A DNA stretch of 64,000 nucleotides. Origin: Gnetum montanum (lineage: Eukaryota > Streptophyta > Gnetopsida > Gnetales > Gnetaceae). Of this stretch, positions 22,871 to 35,406 are shown one piece after another; the first letter of the stretch is position 1, and every line of letters starts with the position of its first letter. A program made the position numbers and the translations under genes. The notes under the pieces are model-generated. The model was not told where the DNA came from, ran no database searches, and saw only the letters and a list, made by a program, of their open reading frames with translations. The stretch covers positions 251,279 to 315,278 of the forward strand of contig MNCI01030643.1 in NCBI GenBank assembly GCA_015680685.1, in the 5' to 3' direction.

Positions 22871-24989
22871 TAAGGATTTGAAATTATTAAATTTTTTATA
22901 TCAATTATTAATAGTAATTTTCCTTATACCCTTGGTTAGATCAAGTTCTTATCTTATTATGATTGTAGAGTTAGAAAAATTTTCAAAAAGAAACCCCTTA
23001 AGTATTACATCATTACTTGCTTATGACCTTCTACAGTTAACATTTTCTTACTTATTATGGCTTAAAATGGTTGGTATGGTCCATTAGGAAAAATAACAAA
23101 GTCTTTATAGCTTAATTTTGATTGATTACCTATAAGGTTCTTATTATCTCTTATACTTACCCTTTATGGTATCTTTTGGGTGTTTGGAAAATTTTGGCTC
23201 AAATTTCTTGATGTTAGCATAGCGCAGTGCCCCCCCCCCCCTCCCCTCCCCCCTCCATGATTAAGTTGAGTAATCTAGGGTCAATAGGGTTTAAGAATCT
23301 TGAAAATCAAAGCTATGGGGGTGAAATTATGGCCTTTGGAAGTTAGTGTGCAAGAGCTCTAAGAAAAAATTGCAAAAAATTCTCTTGCTACATATGAGAG
23401 GAATGAGAAAATTTACTAACTCCAATATGAGAGGAAAAAATGAGTTAAATGGAATTCTTGGAAGATGTGAAGCTTGTCTAAATGATCTTGGGCCAATAAT
23501 GATGCACAATTTTTAAAAATGTGGCATTCAAAGTTCATAATGAAGGAATCTCAGGCAATAAAAGTTTATTGGATGGATAGGAGATGGGTTATGAATTTCT
23601 GATGTATTGAGAAATTATTAGATGTTATGGGAAGTATTTATTAAGTTTGGATTATTTTGGAAGGCACAAGCTAATGTGAAATTGCTTGTCAAGTATGAAA
23701 TACAAGAGTTATATAAGTGGTTCCTCCCCAAAGTAGGCTCCAAACCTTAGTGCCCTTATATAACCACATTTAAAAGTGTCCATAGGAACTCAAGGAGTTG
23801 AATGTGAGACATACCTATCTAGAAAAACACACATGTTAGTATTTCTAGATTATAAAAATAACCCTTATATGAAACCACAAGTTATGATTAAATATATATT
23901 GAGGTGATATGGGATGTGAGGTATCTTACCATAGGCATAATGAATCTTTATGTGTGATTTGTGGTTAAGGTAATCATTAGCCCTTCTTTTCAAGATTCAA
24001 ACCAAGTCCAAACCAATTTCCAGTGACATCACATTACTTCATCCCTAGGATTCACAACCATAAGACTACCACTATTGCAAGGAGAATTACCACTTGGTGT
24101 ATTGTCCAAGGAAGGAGTTTATTCATTGCACTCTTTATTTTTGAGATTTTTGAGAAGCCACCTACCTTTAGGAATGGGTAACATTTCTTTCCAATGGGAC
24201 CTTTAGAAATTTATTTTGTACATGGATTTTATTTTTTTAACTATGTCAACCATATTGGAGGACTACCTTCAAGCATGGGTAACATGTCTTTCCAATGACA
24301 TGGGAAGGCAACACTTATTGTACTCTTACTCCCATTTTTCATTAGATTTACAAGCATATAATACATCCTTAGTAATGGGATAGAACTTTCAATAGTAATC
24401 CAATAGAATCCACAAATCCCCTTGATGTCACATCCTTTGCATTCCCACTTAGTTCTTCACTCTTCTATCCAAGCATAATGATCACAGGTTTATTCTTAGT
24501 TTTATTATGAGAAGAATGTCATTATGGCCATGGTAAGAATCTCTTGTTATTGGAATGGGTGGATGGAAGTTGTGGTCTCAATGTATAGGTAATCAATCCC
24601 TTATGATTTGATAATAAGGAAAAATATTCACCTTATTGGGACTACATCTTGCTTTATTCAATGTGCTTTATTGACAATTGACAAAAACATGTACAAGTGA
24701 GATGAAGGCAAAGTATGAAAAGTTATAAAAGATATCAAGAATTGAAAAGATAAAAAGAATGAAAAGTTATACAAGAATTTGAAAATATCAAAGAATTAAG
24801 AAATTATCAAGAAATTTAAAATTATAAAATAATAGGAAAATATTTCAAGAAAGTAGGAAAAAGTTGTAAGAAAGTAAAAAATTTAGAAGGTACCTATGTG
24901 TCACAGTGGATATCCCCACGACTATGACTAGGACTAGTCAACCAGAAAAGTGAATTGGTAGAGGAAATTCATACAGGCTAGCTAGAATC
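22871..24989 (-). other. Long non-coding block of element D, shared with E and G
   Basis: No coding frame recognised. Short landmarks recur in the same order in E (27500-29450) and G (45810-47640). They include cctccccaaagyaggctc (about 23724), gtccataggaactc (about 23778), catgggtaacatgtctttcc (about 24264) and ccccttgatgtcacatcc (about 24417). A run of 12 C followed by a C/T tract is at 23230-23256. The shared order implies an inherited part of the element family, not random DNA. Confidence 0.6.
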
Positions 24990-25190
24990 CTTAGTAGAGT
25001 TGAAATATTCATGGTAAGGTTTGACCTATTGGATGTTTACTAGGATAAGCTTTTGTGGGCTAGATTGATGGTGAATGTACATAGCATTAGATGGGTAAGT
25101 CGTCTAGATGATATATGGTCCCTCCCAAAGCATTTGAAATTTAGCCTTTGAATTTAATTTATTAATTATCATTAAAACAGTAGTTATAAA
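24990..25190 (-). pseudogene. Integrase C-terminal remnant of element D
   Basis: Minus strand reads FQMLWEGPYII..TYPSNAMYI and then LILVNIQ.VKPYHE. This parallels E's EGPYIIHETSPSGAMMI ... LLIKIQQTKPFHE (about 29630-29500). It is the chromo-less integrase tail of Athila-like elements. The rest of pol (protease, RT, RNase H, integrase core) is not found between here and the gag-like frames. Confidence 0.65.
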
Positions 25191-25829
25191 TGTTCAAGTT
25201 CTTAAAATTCTAACCAATGTTGGGATTATTCTCATTTTCTTAATGCTATTCAAAGACATACTATATGCAAACCCAGTGCATGCTTACGAAAATGTAATAG
25301 TAGAGAAGTTTTTAGGTACCTCTTTCTAATCAAATTATTATATCATTACTATTTCCTCACCATTGCATTCATTTTTATTAACAAGTTTAATTTAATTTAT
25401 CATGAAAAAAAACATTATATAGATATTCAACTTTTGTATCTCATCTTGAATGGGATCAGAAAGTAGAAGTTGTGTTTATTGTTATTGAGAAGCTTGTAAG
25501 GTACGATTGATTAATGTAGGTAGCTAATATTAAAGTGTCATTTATGGAAATGAATAAGTGCCTTCTTGGGCACCTTGAGAGTATGGGTTGGAAGGAAGCA
25601 TCATCTATTACTACATTGGAGTTGGAAAATTTCATAGAGTATCACCCCAAGGATTTCGAGTTTGCCACTATTGATATAGTTGCATGGTTTATGGATACAC
25701 ACCTTCAAGATAGTATACTTGGGCCAAAGTAGGAAGTCCTCCTTGTTGGCCTCTTAGCAAACTTAGGATTCAAATGCATCCTAGCTTATCCCATTTTAGC
25801 AATCATGTGGACCATGACTAGGTAACACT
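25191..25829. other. Unassigned part of element D
   Basis: A plus-strand frame of 65 codons (25535-25732; contains FIEYHPKDFEFATIDIVAWF) is open and not repetitive, but I cannot relate it to any family or to the minus-strand genes around it. The rest is AT-rich. Missing pol sequences would be expected in this interval, so it may be a deletion scar or foreign filler. Confidence 0.35.
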
Positions 25830-26633
25830 ATGAGTTATGAGGATCTACATAATACTCACAAGAATCCTCATCACTTGAGGATGGGAAAGCCTTATCTGAA
25901 TCTTTCCTTGTGCTCTTGGAGTAAGAGAGATACACTTTACCCTTGCCATTGTACTTTTTTCTACATTTAAGTGATACAATTACTTTTGCCATAACTTCAG
26001 CTACCATACCTTTAGTGTCCTTAAGGATAATTATCATCTTCTCATCTATCATATTTCAAACTTGGTCCATGCTGTAAGCCAAGTCTATCAAGGCCTTATT
26101 GGTTTTTACTTGCTCTCTTGCCAAGACCTCAACAATAGTAGGAGGTTTAGTTGTACCTTCAATGATTTTTATCTACTTTTTTCTTATAGGATCATGATTG
26201 TACAGCTTGGATAATTGCCATTTTCATCATTCACCTTCCATGCTAATTATGATGTCAAGGAGCACTTTGATTTGGGTTACAAAATTTTTGTGTACCTAGC
26301 CCATTGCATATATAGATACTTGCTCTCTTTTTTCCTACCTTAGGACTTCCACAATATGCATCACCTATTCTCATTGGTTGAAACCATGGTTTAGACAATG
26401 ATGAGCTATTTTTAGGTACCTCTCCATGGCAATGTCTGGTAATTCATGGCCTCCTTGCCTTCATCCAGTCATCTTCTTCTAGTTTTTTGAAATGTAAGCA
26501 TAAATTTAAAATTTGGTGTAGAAAATTTTAACCATATCTACCTACCTTTAAATTGATTTAGTTGGTAAGGATTTGTACCAAGTTTATGCTTTCTTAATGA
26601 AGGTGTAGGAAAATAATTGTAACTTATGCTATT
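25830..26633 (-). pseudogene. Gag-like frame of element D, C-terminal part
   Basis: A coherent minus-strand frame runs from about 26560 to 25830. It includes EQVSIYAMG.VHKNFVTQIK, LYNHDPIRKK, KPPTIVEVLAREQVKTNKAL and a Lys/Ser-rich acidic tail (KAFPSSSDEDSCEYY) ending near 25830. Stops occur at Gln-like positions. It is cut at its upstream end by element E; the other half begins at 35407. I assign it to gag by position (between PBS and integrase) and composition only; no CCHC knuckle was found. Confidence 0.45.
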
Positions 26634-27484
26634 CGATGAGTGACAAGGTACCCCTACGCCTAGCTATACGAATAAGAGCATTCATGTGTCAGCCGGTTGA
26701 ATTTCGAGGATTAAGTGCTTATGCACCTACATAAAATAAGGATGAGTTATGTAGTCATTGTCTTCCCAAGCTTACTTGTAAGGCATAATTGTATGGTTAA
26801 GTAAACTTGAGGTATGTGATTTTTTTATGTTTTTGTTATATTTTATATCTTGGTCTCCTAAGTGTATGAAATGAAAAGATGTAGTTAAATAATGGATTTT
26901 TGTAACTCTAATGTTTAATCAAATCCTAACACTAGCATCCATTCCCACTCTCCAGACACATCTTGAACCAGTGTAACACTACTGGGATTACCAAACACTA
27001 GTCATTACTGGGTTACCAAGTGTTCCACGTGTGCTCGAAGTGATCATGCTGAGTGTGCTAATTCATTGATAATTAATAATTTCAGAGAAATAACATTGAT
27101 TAACTAATGAGAGCATCAAATAATAATAAATAACATTAAATGCAATATTTAAGCTATTCTAAATTTTGTAAGGTTTATCATGAAGTTTGTCTTTATTTTC
27201 GGACACAAGGTGTGCTCAAGTACACAATGCTGGAATAAAGATCCATTCACTTTATGAATCCTACTGTGGGCACTCAGAAATAATTTTAACTTTGGAAGAG
27301 AAAAACTACAAGATTTTAGCTAAAGGACTAAAAAAATACTACTCAAAACCAAACATCCTTATCTCTTATTTATAAACAACAAGACAGGCTTCGACATTGT
27401 GTGTCCAATGTTGCTTGGCCGATCCGATATCGTGTATATGATATTGGAGGTATGATATCATGTCACTTATTTGGTGACTCATCA
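26634..27484 (-). repeat. 3' LTR of element E
   Basis: Starts cgatgagtgacaaggtaccc (first base changed from T) and ends ggtgactcatca, so the ends form TGATGAGT/ACTCATCA inverted repeats. The minus-strand U3 has palindromic gatatc motifs near 27426-27459, and a TATA-like stretch lies at about 27361-27375. Confidence 0.92.
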
Positions 27485-27495
27485 TACCCCCATGA
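27485..27495 (-). promoter_or_regulatory. Polypurine tract of element E
   Basis: Minus strand TCATGGGGGTA directly before the LTR start TGATGAGT; same 11-mer as in D and G. Confidence 0.8.
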
Positions 27496-29499
27496 TAGAA
27501 TGAAAAATCATCCTTGAGTTCCTTACAAAATATTTGGAAGGTATGGGATTATTGACTAAACAACAATTGATGGTGACATGGAATGATAGACTTAAAGTGC
27601 CTAGTGAATGGATTGACAAACATATTATAGCATTGGTGTTCATAACCATTGTGGTGAAAAATATACATTGGTGATATCTATACCCTCATTTGATAGCTTG
27701 AAGAGAGAGAGAGAAAGAAAGATGAGGCACGTTGTTGCCGATGTCAAAAATATGCACACCGTTGTTCATCCATGGCCGCATGAATAAGCTTGTTCCTTGT
27801 GTAAATGCTCTTGCTCCAGTCCATCTTGAGTGATCTCTCCTATCCCAGTCCATTCTTTATGTGATCACCATCTGCACATACAACACAATCACAAATTAGC
27901 AAGGATAGATATGATATAATGTAGTTGATACCTTGCCTCGATATGAAGCACATTGGCTAGGTTGTGGGTATGGTAGATACTGGGTTAGAGGTTTGTATTG
28001 ATAACTACCCAAGGTGTAGGGGTGAGATAAGTAATGAAGTGGAAAAATTTGCAATAGGCCCCCACAACTAAGAGTGAACCTTTGGTAGCAATAGGATGTA
28101 AAATGAAAGAAAAAGAAATATAAAAGAAATAAAAATGGTAAAGCCAATAAAAGTGCATAGAAGGGTAAGAGAAAAACAAAAATAGATGTCATGGATGGGG
28201 TGAAACAAGAAATAGTTCATCGTAAGAAATGTTTAAAAGAAAATAACTTAATAATTGCACCAAAAAGGAATGCTAGTGGGTCCTCCCCAAAGCAGGATCA
28301 TGCTCTTTATGCCTTGACAAACCCACAAACCAAAGAGTCCATAGGCTCTAGGAATGATGTATGGAAACAATAGTTAAGAATTTTCCCACAAGAATTTACC
28401 AAAGAATAACAATGCATTGACCAAGATATAGACTAATCATAAAATCGGCAATGAGGTAGAATACGGGAAGTAATACAAAAACAGAAGAGAGAATGGAATG
28501 GAATACTGAAATCAAGGTTGTGTAAAGTCCCTTATGTATTATGTGGTTAAGGTGACTTAATAAAATTTAGTCCAATTCTAGATTAAAACTAACCACATCC
28601 ATTGACCTTGCATCAACACACTTGAACAACCCATCCTCTTGAAGCAACAAGAATGATTCCACAGAGCAACCACCATCCCAAAAAGAGAAGAATAGAGGAG
28701 TAGTAAGTGAGAAAGGGGCTTAGTTAGAGGGAACCTTCAGGCATGGGTAACATGTCTTTCCAGTGCCATAACCAGTGCTTGTAGCCCATGTTCCTTTATT
28801 ATGTCTAAGGAGTGTGCTTTAAATTCTTACTAGTTTTTTTTAGTGAGAACCACACCATGCAAAGACTTATTTGATTCATTCAACTTCCTAATATTAGTCG
28901 ACAGTGGAATGGTGGAAAACCTATGAAAAACATCCAAGTACCCATTAGAATAGCTAACACAAATGTGTTGAATCCCCTTGAAGTCACATCCTTTTCAATC
29001 CATTTGAATCTTTCCTTGGTTTGAAGAATACCAAGCCACAAATTCATTAATAGGTTTGATTAGGAAAAGGGATAGTACATTTCCAAAACAAAGGAAGACC
29101 ATAGAGTTGAATGGATGAATAGATGGTGTGGACTTATTGCCCATTTTATCAAAAGAAACCATATCTTAGCATCAACATTAAAAGTCAAAGGTAAAAACCA
29201 AACATTAGCAATCAACACCATTATAGTGCAACCCACCACCATGAGCACTTCTTATGTGATGAGTGAGAATAAAACAAACAAAATGTAATAGGGAAAGAAA
29301 TACTAAAAATGTTAACAATGGTGTAAAAAAAATTAGTAAAGATGAAAAATGTGTAAAACAAAAAAAAAAAGAAACTACAGGCTTAGAATAATTAGCATTG
29401 GTGGCCATCTCCCCATGATTGATTTGGAAGGAGGACATTTGAAATAATTAGTAAGGCTATCCATCAATAGAGGTAGTGTTAGTACTAGTCATTTTGGGC
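27496..29499 (-). other. Non-coding block between integrase and PPT of element E
   Basis: No gene recognised; the longest frames (98 codons at 27896-28192, minus) are low-complexity Phe/Leu/Tyr-rich and not conserved in G. Landmarks shared with G in order are cgttgttcatccatgg (about 27759), ggatcctccccaaagcagg-like sequence (about 28280), gagtccataggctc (about 28336), ccagtgcttgtagcc (about 28772) and ggtggccatctccccatga (29400). A GA-rich run lies at 27703-27722. Confidence 0.7.
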
Positions 29500-30525
29500 T
29501 CATGGAAAGGTTTGGTTTGCTGGATTTTGATCAATAATTTCTTATTCAGGCTTCTAGGTTTATAGATCATCATGGCCCCTGAAGGAGAAGTTTCATGAAT
29601 GATATAAGGTCCTTCTCATAGTTTTTGAAATTTAGTTTGTTATGGCACATGTGTGGGATTCCAATAAAAAACCCTATCTCTTGATTGGTATTTAACATTT
29701 CTAATTCTTAGGTCATGATGTTGTTTGTTGAAGGCCTTGTGCAGTTTATTGAATGATAGGGTGGATAATCAATTTTCATCTAGCAAGTTAAGATTCATTA
29801 ACTATTCTTTCTATTCTAGACTAAGGTCAAGGTTAAGGTCACATGTTCTAGATAATGTATGGAGCTTAGCCTAGATAGGAAGCATTCGAAGTTTACGATA
29901 CACTAACTCATAGGGAGAATAGCCTATAGGGAGTTTCCATGTGGAGTAGTAAGCCCAAAGAGCATCATTTAGCTTGGTGCTCCAGTCTTGCCTATATCTG
30001 CTAATGGTTCATATCAAAATTTTTGTGATTTCCCCATTGGTGACTTCAGCTTGACCATTCGCTTGAGGATGATATGGTGTAGTTAGTTTATGCTCAATGC
30101 CTAAGCATTACATCAACTTTTGAAAAGTTGCACCTGTAAAATGTGTACCATTATCAGAAATAAGTGCACAAGGCATGCCAAACCTATTTATGATTTGTTG
30201 TTGAACAAATTGTGTAGTGGTAGATGATGTACAATCGATAACGACGACTACTTTTGCCCATTTTGTAAAATAATCAACAGCAACAACAATGTATGCTTTT
30301 CCATTAGACATTGGTGTAATAGAGCCCATAAAATCAATACCCCATATGTTGAAGGGTTTTAATGGTTGAATTCATTATTGTGAACCCTCCATTCTAGTAG
30401 TCATTCCCCCATTGCATTGGTAGTGCTCACAAGATTGGACAAAATGATGGGCATCCCGAAATTATGTAGGCCAATAATATCCTGCAAGCAGGATTTTAAT
30501 GGTTGTTCATCTTCCAACATAATGA
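29500..30525 (-). pseudogene. Integrase of element E
   Basis: Sense reading starts at the first His of the HHCC zinc-binding region (GVHYVGR.TTIKILLAGYYWP), with FRDAHHFVQSCEHYQCNGG carrying the cysteine pair (second one degenerate). The DDE core keeps all three acidic residues: WGIDFMG (about 30330), ALISDNGTHFTG (about 30160) and HPQANGQAEVTNGE (about 30050). The family tail EGPYIIHETSPSGAMM follows at about 29620-29570. No chromodomain is seen, as expected for Athila. Several stops fall at Gln/Trp positions, so it is not translatable as it stands. Confidence 0.88.
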
Positions 30526-30960
30526 ACCCCACATGGACTCGTGAATGTAGTTTTGGCTTGTTCTTTTGGTACTATTTTGATTTGATTATACCCACTGTAA
30601 CCATCCAAAAAACTATAATAACAATGCCCTGCAATGATATTTAAGACTTGGTCAACGAATGGCAATGGAAAATGATCTTGAAATGTTGTCATGTTTAATT
30701 GCCTAAAATCTATATACATCCTCCATTTACCACCTTTTTTAGGCACAATAAATAATGGACTAACCCATTCAATGTTAGCAATGGGGTAGATGAACCCAGC
30801 TTTAGAAGTTGTTCAATTTCTTCCTTAACTACTTGCTTAAGCTTTGGGTTCAGTCATCTTTGTAGTTGTTGTTGAGGCTTCATAGAGGGATTAGTGTAAA
30901 TTCTATGTTGGCATATCCTAGGATCTATTCTGGTTAATGTAGGATATGACCAAGTAAAGG
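30526..30960 (-). pseudogene. Reverse transcriptase of element E, N-terminal half only
   Basis: Sense frame shows KQVVKEEIEQLLKAGFIYPI-type sequence (about 30840), then PKKGGKWRMYIDFRQLN, FPLPFVDQVLNIIAG and YSFLDGYSGYNQIKI, ending in KTTFTSPCG at about 30528. The next codon already belongs to the integrase zinc-binding region. Everything from the fingers/palm motif RRMPFGL onward is absent, including the catalytic YVDD block, the RT thumb and RNase H. The junction keeps the reading frame. Confidence 0.88.
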
Positions 30961-31099
30961 ATTTTGACCATTTTTTACCATCTTTAGCAGTCTTTATTTT
31001 TGTTGAGGTGCAAGCTTAGCATTAATGATTACTGATTTTCCATTCTTGAGAAATGCATACTCCATACCAGTGGGCAATGGTTTTAATTCAAGGGGCTCT

Positions 31100-32080
31100 T
31101 TCTTGAACTTGTTAGGGATTTCCAACTTCCCCTAGTTGATATCTTTGGTGTTAGCACTTAGAAGTTGGTGATGGACTTGCTCTAATGCATCTATGGTATT
31201 GATATAGGCACAAGTCAAGCTCTTAGTTGGTTCCATGCATAAAGTTGAATTGCTCTCTAGGTTAGCTGTCAGCCACTGGGTGCCTTCCTATCTTGTGGCT
31301 ATTGCATATAGGCATCTTTGTATGTTAGATACTTGTGCACATTGGTTGTATGTAGGCAATGTTAAGCATTGTACAAACTAGGACTTCTACACATAGTTAC
31401 ACCCTATATCACTATATGTGATGCATGGAACTTTCTTCTTCTCGATCTTTCCAAATGCATTTTCTTTTGATATCTATAGGGAAAGATCACAAATTCCTAG
31501 GCGTGCATCAATCAAACTTAGCCATGCTCTTCCCATTATGATTAGGAAGTCCCTCTTGCAGTTGTTGACCTGGATTACTAGGAAATCAGCTATATATGAT
31601 CACCCACAAATAGTGGTGACAATGTCCTCCACTAGTCCCAATGGAATAGTGATGGACTAGTCAACCAAATCTAAATGAATGTTACTCTTCTTTACCAGAG
31701 GCAGGTTCTAGACTTTATATATTTCCCAGGAAATCAAATTAACACCAAAACTTGAATCTAAAAGAGATTTACAAGGCTCGTTTCTAGCAATTTGTAAATA
31801 AATAAGATGACTTCCAGGATTAGAGAATTTCCTAGGAAGATGGCTAACTTTAATCTAATCAGTGATGGCATGAGTTAACATGATAATGTGCGTTGAGTAT
31901 GATTTTTGGTTTGAAGAAAGCTTTGAAGATTCAAACGATGATAGGGCATTTGGATAATTAGCTGCTTGTGGTTGCAAGGACTTGGTTGGACTATTGGTTC
32001 TAAAGAAAGGTCTCTTGTTTGATCGGTTGTTCAAACCAACAGTAGGTTGAAGATTGATAGCCCTTATAGAATTACATTGC
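31100..32080 (-). pseudogene. Retropepsin-like protease region of element E
   Basis: Sense frame has HLPRKFSNPGS, NEPCKSLLDSSFGVNLIS (catalytic Asp kept, but DSS replaces the usual DSG), SITIPLGLVEDI, and DFLIIMGRAWLS. It parallels the better preserved copy in G at 48439-47897. It would have released Gag and Pol proteins. Stops interrupt it. Confidence 0.75.
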
Positions 32081-32479
32081 TACGATTGGGGAGGAAGCTC
32101 GCCCTGCATAGTTGGAGTAGGTGGTAATGGATCTAAGGGTGGAAGAGCTATAGACAGATGAGAAGGGTAGTACGTATGTAAAGCATCACCCCTAGAAGAA
32201 GAAGAAGTTCTATAATACTCAAGGGTTTGGTAGTGAGGTTGAAGAGCAACGTGACTAGTGGGGTCACATGGAGAGATTGGCTATTGAACATAATACCCGT
32301 ATGGGTTAGGTTAATAGTAGGGGTATTTTTGACCTAGTAGTGGCATTTCCCATGACTATGGGTGTTGCCACTATTGATACTATTCATTTGGTTGTGGTGG
32401 AGCTCCACTTGGATAATATGTCAAGGGTTGGTGGGACTACCTTGGGTTACCTTGAGGATAAGGTAACCTTCTTGGTGTT

Positions 32480-34419
32480 TGTCATCTATTTAATCATGGG
32501 TTTTGTGCATATAGCCTAGACTCTTATAGATTTGACACTACTGGGCAACATCCCTTAGGATGATCATATTGGAAAATCTCACATTTTCCATCATTGTCTG
32601 TGTCCAAATCCACAACCTCTTCACTGATGGAAACCTTGCCCTGACCCTTGTTACATGCATACTCAACTTCTTTCTTTTTCCTTCTCTCTCAGTCACTACT
32701 TTGTTCTCTAGACTCCTCTGCTATCTTTAGGATAATTTAAAATTTATCATCTAGAGAGTTCCACATTTGATCCACCTTTTTTGATACTTCTGATGAAAAT
32801 TTTTGAATGGGCAAAGTCATTCTATTCACCATCTCTTCAAGTGGTGACTCTTCTTCATTTTTGCAAAATCTAACTTCCTTCTTTTGGAGGGAAGGATCTC
32901 TATTGTACTCCTCTACACTTTCTTTTTTCCTCAACTCATTTTCCTCCTTGGAAACGCACTCCAAAAATCTTTTTATTTGATGGACTATGAGCTTGGATAG
33001 CCTTCCTTGGACATAAGTCCTAAGGATTCTTCACATTTCATACCTAAGCCCATTGACAAGATGGCATAGTTGTTTCTTTTGTGAGTAACCATGGCTAGGG
33101 AAACTATGTAATAATTAATAATATTGATCAATCATAGCATCCAAGGGTTCATGTCCTCCTTGTTTCCATCCTTGGATTTGCTTACATTGGTTGGACACTC
33201 GGGAGTACATTTGATACTTATTGTTAAATAGCTTGAACATTGTACTCCATCGATGAATGGATTCTAGTTCTAAGGACTAGTACCAACTTTGTGCTTCCTT
33301 GATCAGTGTCCATGGAAACAAATTTAGCTTTTTCCACTCATTTTCTATATTCTACAAGGCACATGCATCATGGAATGCTTGTACATGGTTTTGAGGATCA
33401 ACATTTTATCCCCCTTCAAATCGTGTGATGTTATTCATGTCTAGTATTTTGATCCTACTATCTTTCTGGTGCCTTGTTGGGATCCTAATAGCCTCTACTA
33501 TATTTAACATACTTCAGGTGGTGAGTAGGGGTTTATTGTGATCATGTTACCTATGGCATCTATGATGCCTATGCTATTCCCTACTCTTCCTTCTTTCATG
33601 ATGCGTCTCCTTGGAATGCCCTCGTCCCCTTTCTTGACTATTTTGTTGGTGATTTCTACTTTTCCTACCATTTTCCTCATGGTCTTGCCCTTTGTAACTA
33701 CGTTCAGATCCCAAGGGAGAGGTGGAAGAAGATGATAAAGGTAAAGAGAAAGGAGGACTGGTATCATGTTGGTGCCTACCACCTTCTCTTCGGTGGTCAC
33801 AGCCTCAGTCGTAGTTATGATCATAATGTCCATCATTATCATGTGTTCATGTTCCTTTTCTAGATCCTTTATGTCTGTTGGTACCAAAACTTGGGTTATG
33901 AATAGTTGAGTGAAGATTCTAATACCTAACTTATTGACCAAAATCAAAGAGAGGAATATCGTTTTGTGGAAAACCTCCCAAGGAAAGTTCACCACCATTG
34001 TTTTTTCTTAGGACACATAGGACATCTTGAGACCACTTCCCCTTCATGGATTTGTAATGTCTCTTCTGTTGTGGATCCCTTTGGCATTGTGCCTCTGTGG
34101 ATCAATAATTTCTCGAATCTTGTTCATGCACAATGTACTTTAGCTTTTAGTGCTACATACTAATTCATGTGAAAGCATGAAGAAGCATGCCCAGGATTGA
34201 GTGATCAGGAGGTAACACTATGTTACCTTCTAAATCACACCATCGTAGCTGTTCATCTTGGTGGAGGATAAAGGTAAAGTCTGGTACATACTCATCAAGA
34301 TGAGCGTATACCATGCGAAACTATTGGGGCATTGGTAGATCATCTTGTGCACCCCACCTCTGATTGTTCATGGTATTGGACCTAGTTGGTGAAGCACTCT
34401 CATAAGAAGAAGAAGATAT
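32480..34419 (-). pseudogene. Gag of element E
   Basis: By comparison with G the start codon would be at 34417-34419, but it reads ATA instead of ATG, followed by SSSSYES. A His/Lys/Asp-rich disordered stretch lies at about 33900-33550. Next comes the capsid part: MNNITRFEGG, QAFHDACAL.NIENEW.KLNLFPWTLIKEAQSWY, then HEPLDAMI..YY..LHSFPSHGYSQKKQLCHLVNGLR. A glutamate-rich coiled segment (32964-32737) and a knuckle-like CEIFQYDHPKGCCP (about 32570), in which the second Cys of CxxC is lost, complete it. Frameshifts and stops are present. Confidence 0.82.
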
Positions 34420-34536
34420 GATTGATTACTTAGTGTGCAGTACTATGTTCTAGTGATTGTAGGATAGTTAAACTTAAGGGTTTTTTCCAACAATGGAATG
34501 ATTTCCTAAGTTCTAATCAATACACAAACAAAAAAA

Positions 34537-34555
34537 TCCTCGTCAATGGTGCCAA
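34537..34555 (-). promoter_or_regulatory. Primer-binding site of element E (Asp tRNA type)
   Basis: The minus strand reads TTGGCACCATTGACGAGGA right after the LTR. This is the Athila-type PBS TTGGCGCCGTTGCCGGGGA with C-to-T and other changes. The copies in G, D and H are close variants. Confidence 0.8.
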
Positions 34556-35406
34556 TGATGAGTAGCAAGGTACCCCTATGCCCAACCTTACAAATACAAG
34601 TGTTCACACATGATTTGGTCGAATTCCAAAGATTAAGTGCTTATGCACCTACACAGAACAAGGATGAGTTATGTATTCATTGTCTTCCCAGGCTTACTTG
34701 TAAGGCACAATTATATGGTTAAGTAAACTCAAGGTATGTGATTTTTTTATGTTTTTATTATATTTTCTATCTTGGTCTCCTAAGTGTATGAAATGAAAAT
34801 ATTTAGTTAACTAATGGGTTTTTGTAACTCTAATATTTAATCAAATCCTAACACCAACATTCGTTCCCACTCTCCGGACACATCTTGAACTAGTGTAATA
34901 CTACTAGGATTACCAAATGCTAGTCATTATTGGGTTACCAAGTATTCCACGTATGCTCGAAGTGGTCGTACTGAGTGTGCTAATTCGTTGATAATTAACA
35001 ATTCTATAGAAATAACATTGATTAACTAATGAGAGCATCAAATAATAGTAAATAACATTATATGCAATAGTTAGGCTATTCTAAATGTTGCAAGGTTTAT
35101 CACAAAGTTCATCTTTATTTTTGGACACAAGGTATGATCAGGTACACAATGCTTGAATAAAGATCCGTTTACTTTATGACTCCTACTACGGACACTCAGA
35201 AATAATTCTAACTTTGGAAGATAAACATTGCAAGAGTTTGGCTAAAGGACTAAAAAAATACTACTCAAAACCAAGCACCCCTGTCTCTTATTTATAGACA
35301 ATGAGACAGGCTTCGATATTGTGTGTTCGATGTTGCTTGGCTGATCTAATATCGTGTATATGATATTGGGGGTTCGATATTGGATCACTTATTTGGTGAC
35401 TCATCA
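34556..35406 (-). repeat. 5' LTR of element E
   Basis: 851 bp, starts tgatgagtagcaaggtaccc and ends ggtgactcatca. A TATA-box-like TATAAATAA (minus strand, 35288-35296) is followed upstream in U3 by gatat-rich palindromic repeats (about 35346-35386). Confidence 0.92.

Larger units (their letters stand above)
26634..35406 (-). mobile_element. Element E: Athila-like LTR retrotransposon with an internal pol deletion
   Basis: An 8773-bp minus-strand element nested in D. Both LTRs are exactly 851 bp (26634-27484 and 34556-35406). The PBS is Asp-tRNA-like and the PPT is TCATGGGGGTA. The flanking 5-mers are ctatt (26629-26633) and ctaat (35407-35411), a target-site duplication with one change. Sense order is gag, protease, N-terminal half of RT joined to integrase, long non-coding block, PPT. 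Lack of the RT active site and RNase H makes it non-autonomous. Confidence 0.9.

Noticed and set aside
22749-23087. 112-codon plus-strand frame
   Set aside because: Antisense to the start of D's extra reading frame and to non-coding AT-rich sequence, with no recognisable content.
27896-28192. 98-codon minus-strand frame rich in Phe, Leu and Tyr
   Set aside because: Low-complexity translation of a purine-rich non-coding region; the homologous region of G does not preserve the frame.
33504-33998. 164-codon minus-strand frame as a separate gene
   Set aside because: It is an alternative frame over the disordered linker of E's gag; the neighbouring frame gives the gag residues shared with G.
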